From positions 1-34,855 of the forward strand of contig DFDT01000221.1 in assembly GCA_002368865.1 (NCBI GenBank): a stretch of 34,855 nucleotides of DNA. Reading direction: 5' to 3'. Positions 24,898 through 33,088 of the stretch are shown in pieces. Position numbers and translations under genes: made by a program. Position 1 is the stretch's first letter; each line of letters starts with the position of its first letter. This stretch comes from Lachnospiraceae bacterium UBA3821 (lineage in GTDB: Bacteria; Bacillota; Clostridia; Lachnospirales; Lachnospiraceae). The notes below the pieces were generated by a model that ran no database searches, had not been told where the DNA came from, and was given only the letters and a program-made list of their open reading frames with translations.

Positions 24898-24916
24898 CAC
24901 AAATCACGCGTTTGTG
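24898..24916. promoter_or_regulatory. Inverted repeat upstream of the betaine importer
   Basis: CACAAA (24898-24903) and TTTGTG (24911-24916) are exact reverse complements with a 7-base spacer. They lie in the divergent spacer between the debranching enzyme and the betaine operon, about 90 bases before the latter. A GTTTGTAA octamer follows at 24926-24933. A regulatory role is an inference. Confidence 0.35.
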
Positions 24917-25005
24917 AAACAAAAAGTTTGTAATTGATTTGTTTAATGCAACAATAATGAAACAAAATGGGACAATTTAAACTTGGCCAAGAAAGGAGAA
25001 CGACT

Positions 25006-25971
25006 ATGAAAAAAGCGATTACATTATCGTTGACGTTAGCGCTGATTACAGCGTCTATGTGCGGCTGCGCAGGGAGCCCGGGGGAAGTTAACGAAAAGAC
25101 AGCGATCACATTTGCAGACGTAGGATGGGATTCTATCAAACTCAACAACGCAGTGGCAGGGCTCGTTGCGGAGAGAGTATTCGGGTATACCTGGAAGGAA
25201 ACACCGGGATCGACGCCTATATCCCACGAAGCACTGGTACAGGGCGAAGTCGACATCGTCATGGAAGAATGGACGGACAATATACCCACTTATTCAGTTG
25301 ACAGGGACGCAGGGAAACTGACAGAATTGGGAGTTAATTTCGATGACAATTATCAGGGGTTTTACATCCCCCGCTATGTGGCGGAGGAATACCCGGGGCT
25401 GAAAACGGTGCACGACCTGGCAGATTATGCAGATCTTTTTATCGATCCGAATGACTCTTCCCGAAGCATCATCTATGGCGGAGTAGTCGGATGGGAGATC
25501 ACGGAAATTATGAAAAAAAAGGTGCGGCTATACGGGTTGGATCAATATTTTGACTATATAGAGAGCGGAAGCGACGCAATATTGAATGCCTCAATGGTCT
25601 CGGCCTGGGACAAGAAAGAACCCATCGTTGCCTATTACTGGGAGCCCACATGGCTTTTGGGGAAATATGACTTTGTGTTGCTTGAGGATGACCCCTATGA
25701 CGCCGAGAAATACACCGAGGGGTACGGCAGCTGCCCTTCCGTCACCGTTACGATCGCGGTAAGCAATGCCTTTTCTGAAACAAATCCGGAGTTTTGCGGA
25801 TTCCTGTCAAAATACAGCCTTTCATCTCAGATCATCAATGAAGCATTGGCTTATATGAATGACAACGGTGCAGACTACAATCAGGCGGCGCATTGGCTGC
25901 TCACTGAGTCTCATCCTGAACTGCTGCAACAGTGGCTGGATGAGAATCAGTTACAGCTGTTCACAAATTGA
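25006..25971 (+). CDS. Glycine betaine/proline ABC transporter, substrate-binding lipoprotein
   Basis: This 321-residue OpuAC/ProX-type receptor captures quaternary ammonium compounds outside the cell. The signal peptide ends in a lipobox-like SMCGC with Cys21. The mature protein shows the family landmarks FADVGWDSIKLNNA, MEEWTDN and VAYYWEPTWLL, where tryptophans form the aromatic cage that holds the betaine headgroup. ATG 25006 follows AAAGGAG; an upstream ATG at 24967 has no such site. It is first in a three-gene operon with permease and ATPase, with gaps of 13 bases and a four-base overlap. Osmotic control is usual for this family. Confidence 0.92.
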   Translation: MKKAITLSLTLALITASMCGCAGSPGEVNEKTAITFADVGWDSIKLNNAVAGLVAERVFGYTWKETPGSTPISHEALVQGEVDIVMEEWTDNIPTYSVDRDAGKLTELGVNFDDNYQGFYIPRYVAEEYPGLKTVHDLADYADLFIDPNDSSRSIIYGGVVGWEITEIMKKKVRLYGLDQYFDYIESGSDAILNASMVSAWDKKEPIVAYYWEPTWLLGKYDFVLLEDDPYDAEKYTEGYGSCPSVTVTIAVSNAFSETNPEFCGFLSKYSLSSQIINEALAYMNDNGADYNQAAHWLLTESHPELLQQWLDENQLQLFTN

Positions 25972-25984
25972 GAAAGCAGGTAAT

Positions 25985-26866
25985 ATGAATTGGTTTTTTG
26001 AATTTCCCAAATGGTTTGATATTGATGCTGAAATCATAGACCGCGCAGTGCGGAACTTTGCTGTATTTGCAAGCGGCCCGCTGAACGCGGTGAAGACCGG
26101 GCTGAATGCAATGGTGAACTTTATCAACCTCATCCTGGATCATATTCCATGGCCGCTTCTGATTTTGCTGGTGGTCTTCCTGGGGTGGCGGTCAGGGAAA
26201 AAGCTAAGGCACGGGATTGTTTATGGCACGCTTCTTTTCCTGATCGGAGCGGCCGGGCTGTGGCCGCTTATGAATGTCACGCTGTCAGTGGTGCTGGCGA
26301 GCGTTTTCTGGGCACTGCTTCTAGGCGTTCCGATCGGGATCCTGATGTCCGGTTCGGACCGCGCCAACAACGTCATGAGGCCGATACTGGATACAATGCA
26401 GACTATGCCGGTATTTGTATACCTGATTCCCGCGCTTCTTCTGTTTGGGACGGGAAATGCCTCCGGGGTTATCGCAACGGTTATATATGCCATAGTTCCG
26501 GTTATAAGGCTCACAAGTCTCGGGATCCGTCAGGTCGACAAGGAAGTTGTTGAGGCGGCGGTGTCATTTGGCTCGACGCGGTGGCAGACGCTGAAAAAAG
26601 TGCAGATCCCGCAGGCTATGCCAACCATCATGACGGGAGTGAACCAGACTCTTATGATGGCAATGGCAATGGTAGTAACGACGTCCATGATCGGCGTTCG
26701 AGGCTTAGGAATGGAAGTGCTCAATGCAGTAAACCGGATCGAGATCGGGCGCGGCCTGATCGCCGGGACGAGTGTTGTGATTCTTGCAGTCATTTTGGAC
26801 CGCCTTGCCCAGAGCGTTACCCCTGATCAGAACAAGCAGGATTCTGAGGATGGAGGTACAGAATGA
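25985..26866 (+). CDS. Glycine betaine/proline ABC transporter, permease
   Basis: This 293-residue ProW/OpuAB-type permease has about six membrane segments. It carries the EAA loop EVVEAAVSFGSTRWQTLKKV that docks on the ATPase, followed by IPQAMPTIMTGVNQTLM, and VYLIPALLLFGTG earlier. ATG 25985 (MNWFFEFPKWF) follows AGCAGG; the start fits the usual N-terminus, whose aromatic FPKW segment is common in this family. The gene ends overlapping the ATPase start by four bases. Confidence 0.93.
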   Translation: MNWFFEFPKWFDIDAEIIDRAVRNFAVFASGPLNAVKTGLNAMVNFINLILDHIPWPLLILLVVFLGWRSGKKLRHGIVYGTLLFLIGAAGLWPLMNVTLSVVLASVFWALLLGVPIGILMSGSDRANNVMRPILDTMQTMPVFVYLIPALLLFGTGNASGVIATVIYAIVPVIRLTSLGIRQVDKEVVEAAVSFGSTRWQTLKKVQIPQAMPTIMTGVNQTLMMAMAMVVTTSMIGVRGLGMEVLNAVNRIEIGRGLIAGTSVVILAVILDRLAQSVTPDQNKQDSEDGGTE

Positions 26867-28044
26867 GAAATAGCGAAACCGTGATTTTGAAAATGAAGCA
26901 TGTATGCAAAGTCTATGGGCGTAATCGTGCCGAAGCGGAGAAAATGATGCGTGATGGCGCTGACAAGGCGGAGGTTTATCGCAAAACAGGATGTACGGTA
27001 GCCCTGTGGGACATCAATCTGGAGATCCCGCGAGGGAAGATATTCGTGATCATCGGACTCTCGGGATCCGGGAAATCAACCGCAATCCGATGCATCAACA
27101 GGCTCACCGAACCGACCGGAGGCCAGATCATCTATAACGGACGGGATGTGAATGAGATGAACGCTCAGGAACTTCTTATGCTCAGACGACATAACATGTC
27201 CATGGTCTTTCAATCTTTTGGCCTTATGAGCCACAGAAATATCCTGGAAAACGTCGCCTACGGACTGGAAGTAAAAGGGGTGCCTAAAGAGGAGAGGGAG
27301 GAGCAGGCGCTCAAGTACATCGCCATGGTCGGGCTGGAAGGATTGGAACAACAGTCTTGCGACCAGCTGTCCGGGGGAATGAAACAGCGCGTAGGTATTG
27401 CAAGAGCACTGACGAGCGAATCGGAAATCCTTCTTATGGACGAGCCGTTCTCCGCGCTCGACCCGCTTGTCAGAAGAGACATGCAGTTTGAACTGTTGAA
27501 AATCCAGCATAAGTTGAAAAAGACCATTGTGTTTATAACCCATGACGTGGATGAGGCTTTCAAGATGGGAGACACAGTCTGCATCATGAAAGGCGGAAAG
27601 GTGATACAGGTCGGAACGCCTGAAGAATTGATGGTAAATCCGGCAACTCCCTATGTCAGCAGGTTCCTGGACACGGCGGACAAAACCAAAGTCATGACAG
27701 TCAGCAATATCATGATCACTCCGTCGAGCATGGTTCGCATTTCTGACAGCATTGACTGGGCTTTGCGGGAAATGAGAAAAAATAATCTTTCTTCAGTGGT
27801 TGTGATAGACAACGACATGAGGCTGTGCGGCTTTTTGAACATTCACGAGGCTTTGCAAGCCAGGAAAGACCGGAAGAGTATACTTGGCTCGCTCACAACA
27901 GACGTCCGGACTGTCTCTCCGGACGCATTGGTTTCAGAAGTGATCCCGATGGCGAGCACAGCAAATCTCCCGATCGCGGTCGTTGACGAATACAATACTC
28001 TTCTGGGCCTTGTCACTAAATCCACGATCCTTGCGTCAATGTGA
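26863..28044 (+). CDS. Glycine betaine/proline ABC transporter, ATPase with CBS domains
   Basis: This 393-residue ProV/OpuAA-type ATPase shows Walker A GLSGSGKST (about 66-74), the Q-loop VFQSFGLM, signature LSGGMKQR, and Walker B ILLMDEPFSALDP, with the switch histidine in FITHDVDEA. An N-terminal extension (KVYGRNRAEAEKMM) before Walker A is characteristic of betaine transporters rather than of sugar ATPases. The C-terminal 120 residues form two CBS modules (about 280-393), which in OpuA sense ionic strength and gate the transporter. It ends 83 bases before the maltodextrin-binding protein gene. Confidence 0.94.
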   Translation: MRNSETVILKMKHVCKVYGRNRAEAEKMMRDGADKAEVYRKTGCTVALWDINLEIPRGKIFVIIGLSGSGKSTAIRCINRLTEPTGGQIIYNGRDVNEMNAQELLMLRRHNMSMVFQSFGLMSHRNILENVAYGLEVKGVPKEEREEQALKYIAMVGLEGLEQQSCDQLSGGMKQRVGIARALTSESEILLMDEPFSALDPLVRRDMQFELLKIQHKLKKTIVFITHDVDEAFKMGDTVCIMKGGKVIQVGTPEELMVNPATPYVSRFLDTADKTKVMTVSNIMITPSSMVRISDSIDWALREMRKNNLSSVVVIDNDMRLCGFLNIHEALQARKDRKSILGSLTTDVRTVSPDALVSEVIPMASTANLPIAVVDEYNTLLGLVTKSTILASM

Positions 28045-28127
28045 GGACTTTGTTTGTAATAGGTTCGTCCGGGAGTGCTATTAATAAAGATTGTAGCGTT
28101 AATCTGTATAGCAGGAGGTATATGAAC

Positions 28128-29456
28128 ATGAAAAAAAGATTTGTATCAATTGTCTTATCGGGCATTCTCGCGGCAGCACTGCTTGCGGGATGTGGAGACT
28201 CGGCAGGAGCTGGGACGCAGGATCCTGGGGAGGCACAGACCGAAGATCTGACGCAAAAAGAAAATCCGGATCAGACGACAGAAGAGACTCCGCCGTTATC
28301 CGGACCGAGCGAAGCGAATGAAGTCAAAATATGGGTGGCGGATAATGTTGTGGCTTTTACGAATGAACAGATAGAGACCTTCAAGCAGCTTTATCCGGAG
28401 TTTTCAGGTTTTACGTTTACTGTAGAGCCGGTCGGAGAAGGGGACGCGGCGACCAATATGATCACGGACGTTGTGTCCGGCGCAGATGTATATGCCTTTG
28501 CACAGGATCAGATCGCCCGGCTTGTATCTGCAGGAGCACTGGAAGAAGTTGCACCTGAAAATGTTGCGGCGCTTACAGCCAACAACGTGAGCGGTTCAGT
28601 TGAAGCAGCGACAGTAGGCGGCACGCTTTACGCCTACCCGATGACGGCGGACAACGGATATTTTTTGTATTACGACAAGAGCGTCGTGGCTGATCCGGGC
28701 GACCTGGATCAGATCCTGGCAGACTGTGAGGCGGCAGGCAAGAACTTCTACATGGAGATTAACTCGGGATGGTATCAGACTGCATTTTTCTTTGGAACAG
28801 GGTGTGCGCTTAGTTATACAACGGATGAGGCGGGCAACTTCACAGCAGCGAACTGCGATTACGCCTCAGAGAATGGAGTCGTCGCGGTGAAGGAGATGAT
28901 CAGACTCGCCTCATCACCCGCATTCCAGAATGGCTCCGCGGCAGGAGAAGCAACAAATCTCGGGGCGATCGTAGACGGTACATGGGATTCCGGAACAGTC
29001 AGGGAACTTCTGGGCGATAATTATGCCTGCGCGAAGCTTCCCTCTTTTACAGGCTCCGACGGCAAGACCTATCAGATGTCCGGGTTCGGAGGCTACAAGC
29101 TCCTTGGAGTCAAGCCTCAGGAGGATGACCTCAAACTTGCGTGCTGCGACGCTTTGGCGGCATTCCTTTCAGGAGAAGAGATTCAAGTAGCCCGTTATGA
29201 AGCAGCAGGATGGGGACCCTCCAATATTAATGCCCAGAATTCTGAGAAAATTCAAGCCGACGAGGCCCTTTCCGCTGTTTCTGAGCAACTCCAGTATTGT
29301 GTGCCCCAGGGACAGTACCCCGGCGATTACTGGACACTCGCGGTAAGTCTCGGCGATGATATCCGTCAGGGGAACCTGACGACGGACAGCACCGATGAGG
29401 AGATCCTCGCTGTTCTGCAGGCTTTCCAGGATGCTTGCATATCCTATGCGAAGTAA
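28128..29456 (+). CDS. malE: Maltose/maltodextrin ABC transporter, substrate-binding lipoprotein
   Basis: This roughly 442-residue solute receptor delivers maltodextrins to MalFG. It has a lipoprotein signal (MKKRFVSIVLSG...LLAGCGDS, Cys22), an acidic Thr/Glu/Pro linker and a family 1 extracellular solute-binding domain (VKIWVADNVVAFT, TLYAYPMTADNGYFLYYDK). ATG 28128 is favoured because AGGAGG (28113-28118) is nine bases upstream; ATG 28122 would be only three bases away. The gene overlaps the permease by about 11 bases. The assignment to maltodextrin rests on the MalF/MalG partners and the binding-domain pattern. Related sugars cannot be excluded. Confidence 0.87.
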   Translation: MKKRFVSIVLSGILAAALLAGCGDSAGAGTQDPGEAQTEDLTQKENPDQTTEETPPLSGPSEANEVKIWVADNVVAFTNEQIETFKQLYPEFSGFTFTVEPVGEGDAATNMITDVVSGADVYAFAQDQIARLVSAGALEEVAPENVAALTANNVSGSVEAATVGGTLYAYPMTADNGYFLYYDKSVVADPGDLDQILADCEAAGKNFYMEINSGWYQTAFFFGTGCALSYTTDEAGNFTAANCDYASENGVVAVKEMIRLASSPAFQNGSAAGEATNLGAIVDGTWDSGTVRELLGDNYACAKLPSFTGSDGKTYQMSGFGGYKLLGVKPQEDDLKLACCDALAAFLSGEEIQVARYEAAGWGPSNINAQNSEKIQADEALSAVSEQLQYCVPQGQYPGDYWTLAVSLGDDIRQGNLTTDSTDEEILAVLQAFQDACISYAK

Positions 29457-30813
29457 AGGAGTATTTCACAATCTGCCCGCTGGGATCACAGAGATAGGGA
29501 CGACCTTCACACAGGGAGACTGGAAAACCAGGATCTCCTATGTCATCCTAGGCTTTGGACCGATCTGCCGCGGGCAGATCTTAAAAAGAGCGATGTTTCT
29601 TGCATCGGAAATGGCGTTTGCTGTATATATGGTGAATTTCGGGTGGAAATACCTTAGCAAATTCACCACGCTGGGAACGGTTGCCACACAGAAGATCAAC
29701 AGGAAGACGGTATACGGAGACAACAGTTTTCTGATTCTTTTGTTCGGGCTCCTCACGATCGTCCTGATCGCCGGGATGGTTCTGATCTGGCGCATGAACA
29801 TTGCCGAAAACCGGCGGGAGGAGGAGATGCTAAAGGCGGGCAAGGATCTTCCTTCCAACAGAAGTTTTGCGGCTTCTTTTTTGGATGGGAACTTTGACAA
29901 AACACTGCTCGCCCTGCCGTGTGCGGGAATCTTTGTGTTTACGGTTCTTCCGATCCTGTTTATGATCTGCGTGGCCTTTACTAACTACGACGCAAGCCAT
30001 CAGTCGCCGACAAACCTGTTCACCTGGGTTGGGACAGAGAATTTCAAAAACCTGTTCTCTTTTGGCAGAAGCGGCTTCGGCGGTACTTTTCTGACCGTGT
30101 TGGTGTGGACACTTGTATGGGCCTTTTTTGCTACTTTTATCGATTATTTCCTCGGTCTTTTAGTTGCGATGGTGATCAATAAAAAGGGGCTCCGGTTCAA
30201 GAAACTTTGGCGCACGATCCTGGTTATGACGATTGCCGTTCCACAGTTTGTTTCACTCCTCTATGTCATGAAAATGTTCGCGAACGACGGCCTCGTCAAC
30301 GGATACCTCATGAAGTGGAAGGTGATCGGCAGTCCGATCCCGTTCTGGACAAATCCGGCACTTGCAAGGGTGATGATCATAGTGGTCAACATCTGGATCG
30401 GAATTCCTTACATGATGCTGGTTGCAACAGGCCTTTTGATGAACATTCCGGAAGACTTGTATGAGAGCGCGAGAATAGACGGCGCGACCCCGTTCCAGAT
30501 GTTCAGATATATTACGTTGCCATACATTTTGTTTGTAACAGGACCGTTCCTTTTGACACAGTTTATCAACAACCTGAACAACTTCAATGTGATCTATCTT
30601 TTGACTCAGGGAAAGCCACAGTCCATGAAACTTACCGGCAACGCCGGTTATACAGATCTGCTCGTGACATGGCTCTATAAGATGACCGTGACAGACACAA
30701 ACTATAAAATGGCCGCTGTGATCGGTATCATGGTATTCATCGTGACCGCGATAATCTTTCTGAGTGTCTATAATCTGCTGCCGTCGGTCCGGGATGAGGA
30801 GGGGTTCCAGTGA
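29446..30813 (+). CDS. malF: Maltodextrin ABC transporter permease MalF
   Basis: This permease (455 residues from ATG 29446) has the long N-terminal region typical of Firmicutes MalF (GITEIGTTFTQGDWKTR, then GDNSFLILLFGLLTI), followed by the transmembrane core. The EAA loop is YESARIDGATPFQMFRYITLP. The start is uncertain. ATG 29446 overlaps the end of malE and lacks a clear ribosome binding site, while a good AAAGGAG (29455-29461) lies just after it, with only CTG (29473) at a suitable distance. An in-frame ATG at 29431 is another option. It overlaps malG by four bases (GTGA). Confidence 0.9.
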   Translation: MRSKGVFHNLPAGITEIGTTFTQGDWKTRISYVILGFGPICRGQILKRAMFLASEMAFAVYMVNFGWKYLSKFTTLGTVATQKINRKTVYGDNSFLILLFGLLTIVLIAGMVLIWRMNIAENRREEEMLKAGKDLPSNRSFAASFLDGNFDKTLLALPCAGIFVFTVLPILFMICVAFTNYDASHQSPTNLFTWVGTENFKNLFSFGRSGFGGTFLTVLVWTLVWAFFATFIDYFLGLLVAMVINKKGLRFKKLWRTILVMTIAVPQFVSLLYVMKMFANDGLVNGYLMKWKVIGSPIPFWTNPALARVMIIVVNIWIGIPYMMLVATGLLMNIPEDLYESARIDGATPFQMFRYITLPYILFVTGPFLLTQFINNLNNFNVIYLLTQGKPQSMKLTGNAGYTDLLVTWLYKMTVTDTNYKMAAVIGIMVFIVTAIIFLSVYNLLPSVRDEEGFQ

Positions 30814-31715
30814 AGAGAAAAGATAAAGCGGCTTCTACGCCGCGTGAACAAAAAACGGCTTCCATGTCGCGAAACAGAGCGGCCTCAAATGCGGCTGCGT
30901 ACGTATTTCTTGTACTAGTCTGTGTGATATGGCTCTTTCCCTTTTTTGGACTGATCATGCAGAGTTTTCGTTCTTACAGCACGGAATACGGCGGAATGGT
31001 AAATTATATTGTTCCAAAGAAGTTTTCGCTGGATAATTACCGGTTTCTGTTCTCGGGCCGGACAAATTTTCTCCTGTGGTATAAAAATACGGTGATCATA
31101 GCAATCGTCGTTTCGATCCTGCAGACGGGATTTGTCCTGTGCGTGAGTTACGCGCTCTCCAGGATGCGTTTTAGGGGAAGAAAAACGCTGATGAGAAGCT
31201 GGTTTGTACTGGGAATGTTTCCGGGATTTCTTACCATGATCTGCATGTATTTTCTCCTCAAGCAGTTTGGGCTGACACAGGCCGGCGCTGTGCCGGGATT
31301 GATTCTGGTTTATGTGGCAAGTTCCGGTATGGGATATTATGTCTGCAAAGGATATTTTGACACGATCCCCAAAGCGCTTGACGACGCGGCGAGAATTGAT
31401 GGCGCGACCAGGGCACAAATTTTTGTGCATCTGATTCTGCCGCTATCGAAACCGATCATCATTTACACGGCGCTTGTCGCGTTTATGGCACCCTGGTGCG
31501 ACTATATATTTGCTTCCTACGTTGCGTTCGGAAATGACAAAACCTACAATGTGGCGGTAGCGATGACAAGGTGGGTGTGGACTAACGATTATCAGGGATA
31601 CTTCACGCGTTTTTGCGCGGGAGGGATTCTGGTGGCAATCCCGGTGACAATTCTCTTCGTATGCCTACAGAAGTATTATGTCGAGGGCGTAACCGGGGGC
31701 TCAGTTAAAGGATAA
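30810..31715 (+). CDS. malG: Maltodextrin ABC transporter permease MalG
   Basis: This 301-residue second permease of the maltodextrin importer starts at GTG 30810, overlapping the malF stop, after GAGGAGG. It has six membrane segments and the EAA loop LDDAARIDGATRAQIFVHLILP. The final residues YVEGVTGGSVKG are the typical MalG C-terminus that reaches into the ATPase. No MalK/MsmK-type ATPase follows, so the pair probably uses a shared sugar ATPase encoded elsewhere. A strong terminator lies about 170 bases downstream. Confidence 0.93.
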   Translation: MKRKDKAASTPREQKTASMSRNRAASNAAAYVFLVLVCVIWLFPFFGLIMQSFRSYSTEYGGMVNYIVPKKFSLDNYRFLFSGRTNFLLWYKNTVIIAIVVSILQTGFVLCVSYALSRMRFRGRKTLMRSWFVLGMFPGFLTMICMYFLLKQFGLTQAGAVPGLILVYVASSGMGYYVCKGYFDTIPKALDDAARIDGATRAQIFVHLILPLSKPIIIYTALVAFMAPWCDYIFASYVAFGNDKTYNVAVAMTRWVWTNDYQGYFTRFCAGGILVAIPVTILFVCLQKYYVEGVTGGSVKG

Positions 31716-31827
31716 AACAGATGTGTTAGTTGAACGTTATTACTGATATGTAATTATTGTTAATGAAATAGTTACCGCATCATTGGGAGTCACAAAGACT
31801 TGGTAAACTGTTTTACCTTCCTGAAGA

Positions 31828-31853
31828 TGTCCATGTAACGGGTGCCATGGACA
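31828..31853. repeat. Hairpin between malG and its terminator
   Basis: TGTCCATG (31828-31835) and CATGGACA (31846-31853) are exact reverse complements with a 10-base loop. It is not followed by a T-run. Its role is unknown. The rest of 31716-31883 is A/T-rich with no gene. Confidence 0.4.
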
Positions 31854-31883
31854 CAATCAATCTCCATTTCTTTTATTGAGAAA

Positions 31884-31922
31884 AGCAAAAAACCGCCATG
31901 TTCTGTATGGCGGTTTTTTGCT
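31884..31922. terminator. Strong bidirectional terminator after malEFG
   Basis: AGCAAAAAACCGCCAT (31884-31899) and ATGGCGGTTTTTTGCT (31907-31922) form a perfect 16-base-pair stem with a 7-base loop. Six A residues on the left and six T residues on the right let it stop transcription in both directions. Confidence 0.92.
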
Positions 31923-32021
31923 GCAAAAAGGTTGGTTTTGCGTTGGTGCTGAACTGTTATTTTTTGTGTTGAAACCGATCCGGAGGATTTGTTTACAAAA
32001 AACGATCAAAGGAGGTGCAAC

Positions 32022-33008
32022 ATGACAAAAAGAGTAGCTTTAGCTATAGTATTGGCAGCGGGAGCGTTGGCCTTGTCCGCCTGCGGGAACACGGGGAATC
32101 CCGAGACTGTGTCCACTGCGGTAACGTCCGAGGCGGAACCCGCTGTGGAGCCGGAGACACCTGATGTGAGACAGCTTGCAAGAGTATTTGTTGAAAAAGT
32201 ATCAGCAGTTGAGTCCTGCGAGCAGGAACTTAGCTTGGATCTTGACATGGAGATTGCGGCACAAGGAGAGTCTATTAAGATTCAGCTCACTTCAAACACT
32301 CTCACACGGTTTACGAAAGATCCCTATGTCGCAAAGGCCCAATCTACGATGGAAGTAAAGAGCGGAAATGGCGATCCAATTTTGGCGAGTCATGAAACGT
32401 ATACTGAGAAGACAGGAGAAAATCAATACATAATCTATAATAAGGCGGGCGAGGAGGAAGACGCCGGATGGAGCAAAACTGCGGTTGAGCTGCCGGACTC
32501 ATCGACCGACATACTGGACCATAAACTCTTCGAAGCAATTGAGAGAGGAGAAACAGAGGCGGCCTTAAGTCCCGAAACCGAGACGGTTGAAGGAAAGGTA
32601 TGTTTTATGGTCGAAACCTATTTGAGCGGGGACGAGACAGGAGAGGCGGCTGTAACCGCAAACTCTATACTGGCGCAGTTTGGATATCCGGAAGAAATGT
32701 ACGCAGAAGATTTGTTCAAGGATATTAAAGTTCCTGCAAAATATTGGATCGACGTGGAGACAGGACTCCCCGTTAAGTCGGAGCAGGATATGTCACAGGC
32801 AATGGACCGTATCATGAATTCCGTCATAAACGCGCTGGCTTCGTCCGGAGAAGGAACAACCGGTTCGGAATCCGCTTCAGGACTGCCGTTCGACATTGAA
32901 ATAACCTCCAACAAGTGCGTTGCGCAAATCCTGTACAGGGACTTTAATGCAATCGGTGAGATCGTGATTCCGGAGGAGGTGAGGAACGCGGAAACGGCGG
33001 AGTATTAA
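32022..33008 (+). CDS. DUF6612-like lipoprotein
   Basis: This 328-residue protein starts at ATG 32022, after a strong AAAGGAGGTG. It has a signal peptide with the lipobox LSAC (Cys21), a Thr/Glu/Pro-rich linker, and a beta-rich domain in which short charged strands alternate (IAAQGESIKIQLTSNTLTRF, YWIDVETGLPVKSEQDMS). This is the pattern of DUF6612/LppX-like lipoproteins of Firmicutes, which may hold hydrophobic molecules or act in envelope processes. The function is not established. A separate transcription unit is likely, with the radical SAM gene 80 bases downstream. Confidence 0.75.
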   Translation: MTKRVALAIVLAAGALALSACGNTGNPETVSTAVTSEAEPAVEPETPDVRQLARVFVEKVSAVESCEQELSLDLDMEIAAQGESIKIQLTSNTLTRFTKDPYVAKAQSTMEVKSGNGDPILASHETYTEKTGENQYIIYNKAGEEEDAGWSKTAVELPDSSTDILDHKLFEAIERGETEAALSPETETVEGKVCFMVETYLSGDETGEAAVTANSILAQFGYPEEMYAEDLFKDIKVPAKYWIDVETGLPVKSEQDMSQAMDRIMNSVINALASSGEGTTGSESASGLPFDIEITSNKCVAQILYRDFNAIGEIVIPEEVRNAETAEY

Positions 33009-33088
33009 CCGCGCAAAACGTTTGTGAAAGGTTTGTAACCCTGTTGTATTACTTCAGTTAAAAAGCAATCAGAAAGGGGGATTGAACA

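Noticed and set aside
26149..26553. Plus-strand frame of 134 codons inside the betaine permease gene
   Set aside because: It is an alternative frame of the conserved permease, with low-complexity charged sequence and no start signal.
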